A stretch of DNA of 32,002 bases from DASSLY01 sp035689185 (lineage in GTDB: Bacteria > Actinomycetota > Actinomycetes > Actinomycetales > Dermatophilaceae), in the NCBI GenBank assembly GCA_035689185.1, contig DASSLY010000113.1, forward strand, positions 1-32,002. Direction: 5' to 3'. Under the pieces are notes generated by a model. That model was not told the DNA's origin and did no database searches. It saw nothing but the letters and a program-made list of their open reading frames with translations. The translations under genes and the position numbers were made by a program. Positions within the stretch are counted from its first letter, which is position 1, and every line of letters begins with the position of its first letter. Positions 25,739-32,002 of this stretch are shown here, piece after piece.

Positions 25739-26142
25739 CGGTTGGTCTCCTCGTTGCCTTTGACTGCATCCGGAATCTTCTTGACGGTGTCCGCGGTCTG
25801 CGGGATGCCCGTGACGCTTCGCAGCCGGGAACGCCCGGCCAGCGCCAGCACCGCGGCGATGACCGCCCAAACCAGCGCCACGACCAGGGCGGACCAGGAG
25901 TTGCCGATCACCCGACCCAGCGCCCACCAGGCGGCGACCGAGACGAAGATCAGCACCATCAGCGCGGCCACCCCGGCCGCGCCCAACAGGCCCGCACCGG
26001 TGCCCGCGCGGGTGGCGCTCTGTCGCAGCTCGGCCTTGGCCAGCTCGAGCTCCTGGCGGATCAGCGTCGTGAGGTCGCGGCTGACCTCACCGACCAGGTC
26101 ACCCAGCGACGGGCGTGCGGTCTCCTCGATCGGCGAGCTCAT
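25735..26142 (-). CDS. Phage holin family protein (DUF1469 / putative Actinobacterial holin-X)
   Basis: A 135-residue membrane protein. The N-terminal cytoplasmic part PSLGDLVGEVSRDLTTLIRQELELAKAELRQSA is the family signature, followed by two helices (GLLGAAGVAALMVLIFVSVAAWW and WSALVVALVWAVIAAVLALAG) and a short basic tail ending IPDAVKGNEETNR. Despite the name, chromosomal members of this family are not phage lysis genes; they sit in operons with DUF3618 and YtxH-like proteins, as here. ATG at 26142 overlaps the upstream stop, and its stop overlaps the DUF3618 ATG. Confidence 0.88.
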   Translation of the reverse strand: MSSPIEETARPSLGDLVGEVSRDLTTLIRQELELAKAELRQSATRAGTGAGLLGAAGVAALMVLIFVSVAAWWALGRVIGNSWSALVVALVWAVIAAVLALAGRSRLRSVTGIPQTADTVKKIPDAVKGNEETNR

Positions 26143-26807
26143 GCCGGGTAAGGGGTGACGACGACGGGCTCCAGCTCGCGGCCCGCGTACGACGGAGCCG
26201 AGTAGCCGACCGCGCTGCGCTCGGTGCGCTCGGTGCCGGTGGCAGTCGTGGGCGCGTCGGCGGCGGAGTCGTCGCGCAGCCCGCGAATCAGCCGGCCGGC
26301 GACAATGCCCGCCCCGGCAGCAAGGGCCAGGAAGGTCCCCGGGTGCTGCCGGGCGTAGGCCGACACGTCGTCCAGGATCGCCTTCGGCTCACGGTCCTGC
26401 AGCCACGAGGCCAGCGCGTCGGCCCGGTCGGCGCCCTCGCGCACCAGGTCGGTGGCCATGCCCCGGTCGGCGTCATGGGAGGCCATCGAGGACAGCTCCT
26501 GCGCCAGCGAGCGCACCGTGTCGGCCAGCTTGCCCTGCGCCGACGACGCCTGGCTGGACAGCTCGCTCTTCGCCTGGCCGGCCAGCTGCTTGGCCTGGTC
26601 GCCAGCCTCGGACAGGACCGTGCCGGCCTGGTCCTTGGCGGTCTCGGCGACCGATCCCGCCGCCTGGGCGGCGGAGTCCTTCACGTTGGACGCCTGCGCC
26701 TTGGCCTCCTCGGCGCGACCTCCGGCGCTGGTCGTGCCATAGGCCGTGGTGCTGGGTTCCCCGGTGATGACCACCGGGTTCTGCTCGTACGGATCGGCAA
26801 CGCTCAC
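26139..26807 (-). CDS. Ala/Gln-rich coiled protein with one membrane helix (YtxH/LEA-like), first gene of envelope operon
   Basis: A 222-residue protein of no single named family that I am sure of. The N-terminal 25 residues (VADPYEQNPVVITGE) are followed by a ~90-residue amphipathic A/Q/K/S-rich region with about 11-residue repeats (EEAKAQASNVK, DSAAQAAGSVAE, TAKDQAGTVLSEAGDQ, AKQLAGQAKSEL), then LASWLQDREPKAILDDVSAYARQHPGTFLALAAGAGIVAGRLIRG, a conserved helix-plus-membrane segment seen in actinobacterial envelope proteins, and a Tyr/Pro-rich tail. I chose GTG 26807 because AAGGAG lies 5 nt upstream; ATG 26864 is the longer option. ATGA overlap with the holin-like gene. Likely stress or envelope role, inferred. 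Confidence 0.7.
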   Translation of the reverse strand: MSVADPYEQNPVVITGEPSTTAYGTTSAGGRAEEAKAQASNVKDSAAQAAGSVAETAKDQAGTVLSEAGDQAKQLAGQAKSELSSQASSAQGKLADTVRSLAQELSSMASHDADRGMATDLVREGADRADALASWLQDREPKAILDDVSAYARQHPGTFLALAAGAGIVAGRLIRGLRDDSAADAPTTATGTERTERSAVGYSAPSYAGRELEPVVVTPYPA

Positions 26808-26915
26808 GTCGGCTCCTTGTGTCTGGATAGGTGGGGTGCTCGGCCCGATACTGACGTGGCTCATGCACGACAGGCTGTGCCGGTCCGGGCATCGATGCGG
26901 GGGCCGGGCATCGGC

Positions 26916-26935
26916 GAGCCGCAGTCGTGCGGCTC
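26916..26935. terminator. Perfect 8-bp hairpin downstream of tetR
   Basis: GAGCCGCA (26916-26923), loop GTCG, TGCGGCTC (26928-26935). It lies about 53 nt after the tetR stop on the minus strand and about 109 nt before the GTG of the envelope operon, so it can separate the two units. No U-tract. The rest of 26808-26987 holds the operon promoter region, without a -10 I would defend, and a twice-occurring CCGGGCATCG. Confidence 0.5.
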
Positions 26936-26987
26936 AGTTGACAGCGTAAGCCATGACGACCGGGACGCTGCCGCCGGCCTTCGCCCC

Positions 26988-27707
26988 TCAGAGGAGCAGC
27001 TGCAGCCGGTCGAGCAGGTTCTCCAGGGACTCCTCGAACTCCAGCGCCGCATGGTCCTCTGCCAGCGACGCCGACAGCCGGTGCACCTGCGGATACTCGG
27101 CCAACCCGGGTTGTGGCTGCGCCGGGGTCAGGGTGTCCAGGGCGCCGATGTCGGCGCCGTGGCCGGCCACCTCCAGCAGCAGGTGCCCGAGCAGGAAGCT
27201 GGTGAAACCCCGGTACGCCGCGACCACGGCGTCGTCGGAGAAGCCGTCGTCCTGCAGCCGGGTGAGGAACAGCTCCACCCAGGCCAGGCTGCGCAGCGGC
27301 GGACGCAGCCACGGCGCCTCCGGCGGCCGGGAGGCCACCAGCGGGAACACCTTGGGATGGCGAAGGGCGATCCGGCGGACGCCGTGGGCCAGCCGCTGCA
27401 GAAAGTCCTGCCACCCCGCGTCCGGTTCGCTGACCACGTCTGGGTCGTCGTTCAGCTCGTTCACCAGGCGTTCGACGACCGCGTCAAGCAGCACTTCCCG
27501 GCCCGGCAGGTAGCGGTACAGCGACATCGCCTCCACCCCGAGCTCGGTGCCCAGCTTGCGCATACTGAGCTGGGCCAGGCCGTGCTCGCCGATGTAGGCG
27601 ATGGCGGCCTCGACGATCCGGTCCCGGCTCAGTGACCCTCGCGCCGAGTGCGGAACGGCGCCGGGAACGACCGCGGTCTCGCCCGGCTGGCGGTGCACCG
27701 TTTCCAT
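26988..27707 (-). CDS. TetR/AcrR family transcriptional regulator
   Basis: A 239-residue repressor. The DNA-binding domain covers about residues 22-75: SRDRIVEAAIAYIGEHGLAQLSMRKLGTELGVEAMSLYRYLPGREVLLDAVVERL, where the helix-turn-helix lies at LGTELGVEAMSLYRYL. The remainder (about 80-239) is a TetR_C-type ligand-binding domain (WQDFLQRLAHGVRRIALRHPKVFPLV, then AYRGFTSFLLGHLLLEVAG). Start ATG 27707 has GAGGCGGG in front. It follows the methyltransferase by 10 bp and so shares its transcript. Ligand and operator unknown; it may control this two-gene unit or a distant exporter. Confidence 0.92.
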   Translation of the reverse strand: METVHRQPGETAVVPGAVPHSARGSLSRDRIVEAAIAYIGEHGLAQLSMRKLGTELGVEAMSLYRYLPGREVLLDAVVERLVNELNDDPDVVSEPDAGWQDFLQRLAHGVRRIALRHPKVFPLVASRPPEAPWLRPPLRSLAWVELFLTRLQDDGFSDDAVVAAYRGFTSFLLGHLLLEVAGHGADIGALDTLTPAQPQPGLAEYPQVHRLSASLAEDHAALEFEESLENLLDRLQLLL

Positions 27708-27717
27708 GCCGCCCGCC

Positions 27718-28548
27718 TCAGTCGCCGGGATTGGTCGCGGAGACCAGGATGGCCTGCAACGGACTGCGGAACGTGCCGGAGCCGAACCGTGCTGTGAGCC
27801 GTCGCTCCAGCGCATCGGTGACGTCCTGCAGGCTGACGGCGGGGGCCGCCTCGATGACGGACCGCATCGGGGTGCCCAGGGTGTGCGCCCGGGCGACCTC
27901 GGCGGCCGTGACCTCCGGCGTGCTGGCGGGCAGGACGCTCAGCGTGTCCAGGCGCAGCCCCGCAGCCTCCACATCGGCTCTGATGCGCGCGTGGTCGGCG
28001 TACCCGTGCGGCCCTGTGCTCAGCCACAGGGACTCGGACTCGCCCAGCAGGTCTCGGTAGGTCTGCCTCGCAAGCTCGGCGATCTCGTTGTGCTCCAAGG
28101 TGTCCCAGACCAGGAGCACCAGCTCGCCACCGTGCCGCAGCACCCGGCGGGCCTCGGCGAACGCCTTCGGCTTGTCCGGGAACAACATGACCCCGAACTG
28201 GGAGACGACCAGGTCGAAGCATGAGTCGTCGAACGGCAGGTCGGCCGCGTCGGCTTGCCGGTAGCGCAGGTTGGCCGGCACGTCGTCGGCCAGCGCTTGG
28301 TCCAGCATCGGCTGTGCCAGGTCGGTGGCGATGATCTTGGCGTCCGGCAGGGCGCGCGCCAGCTCGCGACTGAGGACTCCCGTGCCGGCGGCGAGCTCGA
28401 GCACGTCGGCCGTCCGCAGCCGCGCCTCCGGCCTGGCCGCGACCAGGGAGGCGAGCTGCTCGGCATACGCCTGGAAGTACTGCGGCACCATGCCGCGGCG
28501 GTAGTCCTCGGCGAGCGAGTCGCCGAAGAGGCGCGGGGTTTCGGTCAC
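27718..28548 (-). CDS. Class I SAM-dependent methyltransferase
   Basis: A 276-residue methyltransferase of the UbiE/Methyltransf_11 type. Motif I VLELAAGTGVLSREL (near residue 44) binds S-adenosylmethionine; acidic loop ATDLAQPMLDQA; post-I RYRQADAADLPFDDSCFDLVV; motif III EARRVLRHGGELVLLVW. The C-terminal half (LSVLPASTPEVTAAEVARAHTLGTPMRSVIE) is seen in actinobacterial small-molecule methyltransferases. GTG 28548 is chosen because a promoter-like CATACT lies exactly 6 nt upstream and no Shine-Dalgarno sequence is visible, so the message is probably leaderless. Substrate unknown. It is followed by tetR. Confidence 0.88.
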   Translation of the reverse strand: MTETPRLFGDSLAEDYRRGMVPQYFQAYAEQLASLVAARPEARLRTADVLELAAGTGVLSRELARALPDAKIIATDLAQPMLDQALADDVPANLRYRQADAADLPFDDSCFDLVVSQFGVMLFPDKPKAFAEARRVLRHGGELVLLVWDTLEHNEIAELARQTYRDLLGESESLWLSTGPHGYADHARIRADVEAAGLRLDTLSVLPASTPEVTAAEVARAHTLGTPMRSVIEAAPAVSLQDVTDALERRLTARFGSGTFRSPLQAILVSATNPGD

Positions 28549-28584
28549 TTCTGGAGTATGCCGCTCCGGCGGCCTGCGCGTCAG
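28546..28584 (-). promoter_or_regulatory. Leaderless promoter of the methyltransferase-tetR unit
   Basis: On the minus strand CTGACG (28584-28579) resembles a -35, is followed after 18 nt by CATACT (28560-28555) as -10, and 6 nt later by the GTG start (28548-28546). The -35 overlaps the gluD stop codon, so this unit is probably separate from gluABCD. The -10 box contains one copy of the GCATAC motif. Confidence 0.5.
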
Positions 28585-29471
28585 GTGTGGGATGCGGCGG
28601 CTCGCTCCGGCTCGGTGATCGGTGCCTGGCCAGGGGCGGCCGGCGTGGTGCCGCTGGTGTGCCCGCGGCGGTTGATCCGTTGCTCGACGGCGACCGCGAG
28701 CCGGGTCAGCAGGTAGTTGATGACGATGAAGATGACCGCGACGACGATGAACGCCGGGACCAGGTCCTGCTTGGACGTGCCGATCTGGCCGGCCTTGTTG
28801 AGCAGCTCCTCGTAGGTGATGATCTGGCCGAGCGCGGAGTCCTTCAGGACCACGACCAGCTGGCCGACGATCGCGGGCAGCATGGCGGTGAGCGCCTGGG
28901 GGAGCTGGACCAGCCACAGGGTCTGGCCGGGGGTCAGCCCGATCGACAGGCCGGCCTCGCGCTGTCCGTTCGGCAGGTTGCCCACGCCGGCGCGGACCAG
29001 CTCGGCGATGACGGCTCCGTTGTAGAGCGTCAACCCGGTGACCACCGCTGCCAGCGAGAGCTGCTCGCTGGGGAAGACGTTGTTGAAGGAGTAGAGCGCG
29101 AACGAGAACAGCATCATCAGCAGCACGGGAACGGAGCGGAAGAACTCGACCACGACCGAGCTGACCCAGCGGATCGCCGCCACCTCGGAGAGCCGTCCGA
29201 TGCCCAGCAGCAGGCCCAGCACGCCGGCCAGGACGATCGAGATCGCCGCCGCTTTCAAGGTGCCGAGCAGACCGGGCACGATGTACTCGGTCCAGGTCTC
29301 GACCGCCAGAAACGGCGTCCACTTGGCGGCCGCCAGGTTCCCCTTCTCGCCCAGCTTGACCAGCACCAGCCAGAGCACCCCGAGGGCGGCGAGGGCGGTG
29401 ACGACGGCGATGACCTTGTGGCGGCGGACCGCCCGCGGACCTGGGTTGTCGAACAGCACGGCCTGGTTCAT
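28581..29471 (-). CDS. gluD: Glutamate/polar amino acid ABC transporter permease
   Basis: A 296-residue inner-membrane permease of the His/Glu/Gln/Arg/opine family. It has an N-terminal helix (VIAVVTALAALGVLWLVLV), then about five further helices starting at the hallmark VPGLLGTLKAAAISIVLAG. The EFFRSVPVLLMM segment and the coupling loop EAGLSIGLTPGQTLWLVQLPQAL mark the BPD_transp_1 domain. The C-terminal tail is hydrophilic and Pro/Thr-rich. Pairs with GluC to form the channel; gene order gluA-B-C-D equals that of the Corynebacterium glutamate uptake operon. ATG 29471 overlaps the gluC stop by 4 bp. Confidence 0.9.
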   Translation of the reverse strand: MNQAVLFDNPGPRAVRRHKVIAVVTALAALGVLWLVLVKLGEKGNLAAAKWTPFLAVETWTEYIVPGLLGTLKAAAISIVLAGVLGLLLGIGRLSEVAAIRWVSSVVVEFFRSVPVLLMMLFSFALYSFNNVFPSEQLSLAAVVTGLTLYNGAVIAELVRAGVGNLPNGQREAGLSIGLTPGQTLWLVQLPQALTAMLPAIVGQLVVVLKDSALGQIITYEELLNKAGQIGTSKQDLVPAFIVVAVIFIVINYLLTRLAVAVEQRINRRGHTSGTTPAAPGQAPITEPERAAASHT

Positions 29472-30148
29472 CGCTTCACCGCCAGCGTCCGGGACAGCCG
29501 GGTGAACAGCACACCCATCGGCAGGGTCAGGATGACGAAGCCGAGCGCGAAGATGAAGAAGATCACGTAGAGCACGTCGGGCCGGTCCTCGATCATTCCG
29601 GCCATCAGGTATGACGCCTCGGCCACCCCGATCGCCGAGGACACGGTGGTGTTCTTGGTGAGGGCGATCATGGTGTTGCCGAGAGGGGCGATCGCCCCCC
29701 GGAAGGCTTGCGGCAGGATCACGTAGCGCAGGCTCTGGATGAACGACAGGCCGATCGCCCGGGCGGCCTCGGCCTGCCCCAACGGCACTGTGTTCACACC
29801 GCTTCGAAGGGACTCGCAGACGAATGCCGCGTGGTAGACGGAAAGACCGAGGATCGCGAGCCGGATGTTGTTGTCCACCAGGAAGGTTGGCGAGTCCGGG
29901 TTGGCCAGGCGAACCCCCAGGTTGATGAACAGCCCGAGGTTGCAGAAGACGATCACCAGGGTCAGCGGGGTGTTGCGCACGATGTTCACGTAGCTGGTGC
30001 CGAGCAGCCTCATCATCGCCACCGGCGAGACCCGGAGCACGGCCATGAAGGTGCCGATGACCAGCGCACCGAGCGCGGAGAACACGGTCAGGACGATGGT
30101 CATCCAGAACGCGCCGAGGATGTCGTACTTGCTGAACAGCTCTCCCAT
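29468..30148 (-). CDS. gluC: Glutamate/polar amino acid ABC transporter permease
   Basis: A 226-residue permease, partner of GluD. Seen: the first helix block GAFWMTIVLTVFSALGALVIGTFMAVLRVSP, TSYVNIVRNTPLTLVIVF, the coupling helix EAARAIGLSFIQSLRYVILPQAFRGAIAPLGNTM (EAA motif) and C-terminal VIFFIFALGFVILTLPMG. About five membrane helices. ATG 30148 has GGGGAGG upstream as a strong ribosome-binding site. It is separated from gluB by 79 bp that contain a long hairpin. Confidence 0.91.
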   Translation of the reverse strand: MGELFSKYDILGAFWMTIVLTVFSALGALVIGTFMAVLRVSPVAMMRLLGTSYVNIVRNTPLTLVIVFCNLGLFINLGVRLANPDSPTFLVDNNIRLAILGLSVYHAAFVCESLRSGVNTVPLGQAEAARAIGLSFIQSLRYVILPQAFRGAIAPLGNTMIALTKNTTVSSAIGVAEASYLMAGMIEDRPDVLYVIFFIFALGFVILTLPMGVLFTRLSRTLAVKR

Positions 30149-30183
30149 CGCCTCCCCTTCGTCAACGGCGGGTCACTTTCACC

Positions 30184-30219
30184 TCACCGGCCGGCATGCC
30201 GCGGCATACCGGCCGGTGA
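30184..30219 (-). other. Long intercistronic hairpin between gluB and gluC
   Basis: An 11-bp arm (30184-30194, TCACCGGCCGG) pairs with 30209-30219 (CCGGCCGGTGA); after one C/A mismatch a further 4 bp (ATGC/GCAT) close on a CGCG tetraloop. It starts 9 bp past the gluB stop and lies 36 bp before the gluC start. Such stems usually protect the upstream binding-protein message from 3' decay or stop part of the transcription, giving excess binding protein. The right arm carries one copy of GCATAC. Confidence 0.7.
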
Positions 30220-30227
30220 CTGGGTGC

Positions 30228-31070
30228 TCAGGCGCAGGCGGCCGGCGTGGGCGGGTTGCCCGCCCCCGGCTTGAAACCGGCCGGGCCCAGGTTGGCGTCC
30301 ACGGCCTTCTGCCAGGACCCGTCGGAGATGAAGGACTTCAGCGCGTCGGTGATCTTGGTGCACAGGGCGGTGTCGCCCTTCTTCAGCCCGATCCCGTAGT
30401 TCTCGGTGGAGAAAGTCTTGCCGACCACCTTGAGCTTGCCGGCGTAGGCGGCCTGGGCCGCGTAGCCGGCGAGGATGGTGTTGTCGGTGGTGAGGGCGTC
30501 GACCGCCTTGCCGACCAGGGCCTCCACGCACTTGGAGTAGGTGTCGTACTCCTGGAGCTGGACTCCGGGGTAGGACGTCTTCACCTTGGCGGCCGACGTG
30601 GAGCCTTTCACCGAGCACAGTTTCTTGCCGGTCAGCGCCTCCGGGCCGGTGATCGCGCTGTCGTCGGCGCGGACCAGCAGGTCCTGTCCGGCGATGAAGT
30701 ACGGCCCGGCGAAGGACACCTTCTCCTTGCGCGCGTCGGTTATCGAGTAGGTCCCGACCACGTAGTTCACCTGCCCGGTCTGGATGAGCGTCTCCCGCTG
30801 GGCGGAGGGCGCCTCGACGAAGGTGATGTCGGTATCGGCGTAGCCGAGCTTCTTCGCGACGTACTTGGCGACGTCCACGTCGAAACCGGTGTACTTCGAC
30901 CCGTCCTTGAGCCCCATGCCGGGCTGGTCGAACTTGATGCCGATCTTGACCCCGCCCCCGCCGCTGCCTCCGGAACCGCTGTTGCCGGAGCCGCCGCATG
31001 CGGCGAGCCCAAGGACTGCAACGAGACCCGCGACAGGCAGGACCCCGGCCAACGGACGTCGAATGAACAT
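30228..31070 (-). CDS. gluB: Glutamate/amino acid ABC transporter substrate-binding lipoprotein
   Basis: A 280-residue type-3 solute-binding protein. Signal: MFIRRPLAGVLP, hydrophobic VAGLVAVLGLAAC with lipobox LAAC (Cys25), then a Gly/Ser linker (GSGNSGSGGSGGGG). The SBP_bac_3 fold begins at VKIGIKFDQPGMGLKDG, with GFDVDVAKYVAKKLGY, ITFVEAPSAQRETLIQTGQVNYVVGTYSITDARKEKVSFAGPYF and the QDLLVRADDSAI core, all typical of GluB. The ATG at 31070 has AAAGGAAGC upstream; the long open frame to 31691 only mirrors gluA. It follows gluA by 20 bp. Confidence 0.93.
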   Translation of the reverse strand: MFIRRPLAGVLPVAGLVAVLGLAACGGSGNSGSGGSGGGGVKIGIKFDQPGMGLKDGSKYTGFDVDVAKYVAKKLGYADTDITFVEAPSAQRETLIQTGQVNYVVGTYSITDARKEKVSFAGPYFIAGQDLLVRADDSAITGPEALTGKKLCSVKGSTSAAKVKTSYPGVQLQEYDTYSKCVEALVGKAVDALTTDNTILAGYAAQAAYAGKLKVVGKTFSTENYGIGLKKGDTALCTKITDALKSFISDGSWQKAVDANLGPAGFKPGAGNPPTPAACA

Positions 31071-31090
31071 GTGCTTCCTTTCTGTTGCCG

Positions 31091-31867
31091 TCAGTGCGTG
31101 AGGATCTTGCCGAGGAAGTCCTTGGCTCGCTCCGACCTGGCGTTGGTGAAGAACTGTTCGGGGGTGTTGCTCTCGACGATCTGCCCGTCGGCCATGAACA
31201 CCACTCGGTTGGCGGCGCGACGGGCGAAACCCATCTCGTGGGTGACGACGACCATGGTCATGCCGGACCGGGCCAGCTCGGTCATCACGTCGAGCACCTC
31301 GTTGATCATCTCGGGGTCCAGCGCCGAGGTCGGCTCGTCGAAGAGCATCACCTTCGGGTGCATGGCCAGAGACCTGGCGATGGCGACGCGCTGCTGTTGC
31401 CCGCCGGACAGCTGGGCGGGGTACTTGTCGGCCTGGTGCGCGACTCCGACCCGTTCGAGCAGCTCCATCGCCAGCTTCTCCGCGTCGGCCTTGCTCATCT
31501 TCCGGACCTTGATCGGTCCCAGGGTGACGTTGTCGCGAATCGTCTTGTGGGCGAACAGGTTGAACGACTGGAACACCATTCCCACGTCGGCACGGAGTCG
31601 GGCCAGGTCCTTGCCTTCGGATGGCAGGGCCTCCCCGTCGATGGTGATCGAGCCGGACTCGTACGCCTCCAGGCGGTTGATGGTGCGGCACAGGGTGGAC
31701 TTCCCGGAGCCGGACGGGCCGATGATGACGACGACCTCGCCCTCACCGATGGTCAGGTTGATGTCGCGCAGGACGTGCAGCTCGCCGAAATGCTTGTTGA
31801 CGTCATCGAGGACCACGAGCGGCCGACGAGACGGGTCCTTCGGTGCAGGGTCGGAAGGCGGCGCCAT
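31091..31867 (-). CDS. gluA: Glutamate/amino acid ABC transporter ATP-binding protein
   Basis: A 258-residue ATPase that drives the importer. Walker A GPSGSGKS (50-57), Q-loop MVFQSFNLFAHKT, signature LSGGQQQRVAIARSL, Walker B VMLFDEPTSALDPEM, D-loop SALD and H-loop VVVTHEMGFA are all intact. Start at ATG 31867: TATGGT lies 6 nt upstream and there is no Shine-Dalgarno sequence, so the message is probably leaderless. The N-terminal 14 residues are Pro/charged-rich and may be optional; no better start is visible. First gene of gluABCD. Confidence 0.94.
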   Translation of the reverse strand: MAPPSDPAPKDPSRRPLVVLDDVNKHFGELHVLRDINLTIGEGEVVVIIGPSGSGKSTLCRTINRLEAYESGSITIDGEALPSEGKDLARLRADVGMVFQSFNLFAHKTIRDNVTLGPIKVRKMSKADAEKLAMELLERVGVAHQADKYPAQLSGGQQQRVAIARSLAMHPKVMLFDEPTSALDPEMINEVLDVMTELARSGMTMVVVTHEMGFARRAANRVVFMADGQIVESNTPEQFFTNARSERAKDFLGKILTH

Positions 31868-31879
31868 TGCCGTACCATA
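31865..31879 (-). promoter_or_regulatory. Leaderless promoter of gluABCD (-10 TATGGT)
   Basis: On the minus strand TATGGT (31879-31874) is followed by ACGGCA and then the gluA ATG (31867-31865). This close match to the consensus -10 placed 6 nt before the start is a typical leaderless layout. No good -35 is seen about 17 nt further upstream. Confidence 0.55.
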
Positions 31880-31978
31880 GCGCGCGACCTGCAGCGATCC
31901 CGGTGCGCGCGCGTTGCGGCGATGTCACGTTTCTTGGGCCGGTTCCGTTCTGCCATGCCTGGCCGCGGGCGGCCGCGA

Positions 31979-32000
31979 GGCCGCGCCGTCAGGCGCGGCC
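31979..32000. terminator. Perfect 9-bp GC hairpin at the right window edge
   Basis: GGCCGCGCC (31979-31987), loop GTCA, GGCGCGGCC (31992-32000). It lies about 110 bp upstream of gluA, so it probably ends transcription from a gene outside the window. The bases that would show a U-tract are not available on one side. The stretch 31880-31978 otherwise holds nothing I recognise. Confidence 0.55.
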
Positions 32001-32002
32001 AC

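Noticed and set aside
25735..26142. Prophage, because of the holin-family name
   Set aside because: No other phage gene is present and this family occurs in chromosomal envelope operons; the neighbours are DUF3618 and YihY genes.
26938..26943. Consensus-like TTGACA on the plus strand
   Set aside because: No plus-strand gene or -10 box follows at 16-18 nt; genes on both sides are on the minus strand.

Overview
The window reads as chromosomal DNA of a high-GC actinobacterium (clearly above 65% G+C by eye, strong G/C third-position bias, many GTG/TTG starts, TANNNT-type -10 boxes directly in front of start codons). Gene content (recCBD rather than only AddAB/AdnAB, lutABC, gluABCD, the DUF3618/holin/YihY envelope block, a DUF6766 protein) fits Micrococcales, and I would guess Intrasporangiaceae/Dermatophilaceae-like, but no rRNA or marker gene here proves the family. 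There is no transposase, integrase, tRNA, CRISPR array or phage structural gene, so this looks like a resident chromosomal segment.

Layout, left to right. 1-3132: the 3' part of a rhamnulokinase gene converges on a GH3 beta-glycosidase gene (sugar use). 3133-4792: a divergent promoter region, a short-chain dehydrogenase, then a decayed C-terminal piece of an FAD-dependent oxidoreductase. 4817-13411: three 13-bp tandem repeats, a leaderless promoter, and the recC-recB-recD operon with 4-bp stop/start overlaps (double-strand break repair and degradation of linear DNA). 13558-14756: a small envelope cluster: leaderless lipoprotein, a 27-residue one-helix membrane peptide, and an internally duplicated DUF6766 membrane protein. 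14832-17838: lutABC (L-lactate oxidation to pyruvate), preceded by a putative leaderless leader peptide and a hairpin that covers the lutA ribosome-binding site. 17946-21794: a 1282-residue caspase-like protease / STAND-type NTPase / TPR protein, the best candidate here for an immune or programmed-death system. 21802-24079: galT-galK. 24156-26807: a four-gene envelope/stress operon in which every junction is an ATGA overlap. 26988-28548: a leaderless SAM methyltransferase followed by a TetR regulator. 28581-31867: gluABCD glutamate-type ABC importer with a long hairpin between the binding-protein and permease genes.

Functionally the window mixes carbon uptake and use (rhamnose, beta-glucosides, galactose, lactate, glutamate/amino acids), genome protection (RecBCD plus the caspase-STAND protein) and envelope proteins. 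The most unusual DNA-level signal is a hexamer, GCATAC and its complement GTATGC, found by eye 27 times on both strands, in several reading frames and in non-coding hairpin and promoter positions. This is several times what base composition would predict and suggests a DNA-level motif rather than codon choice.
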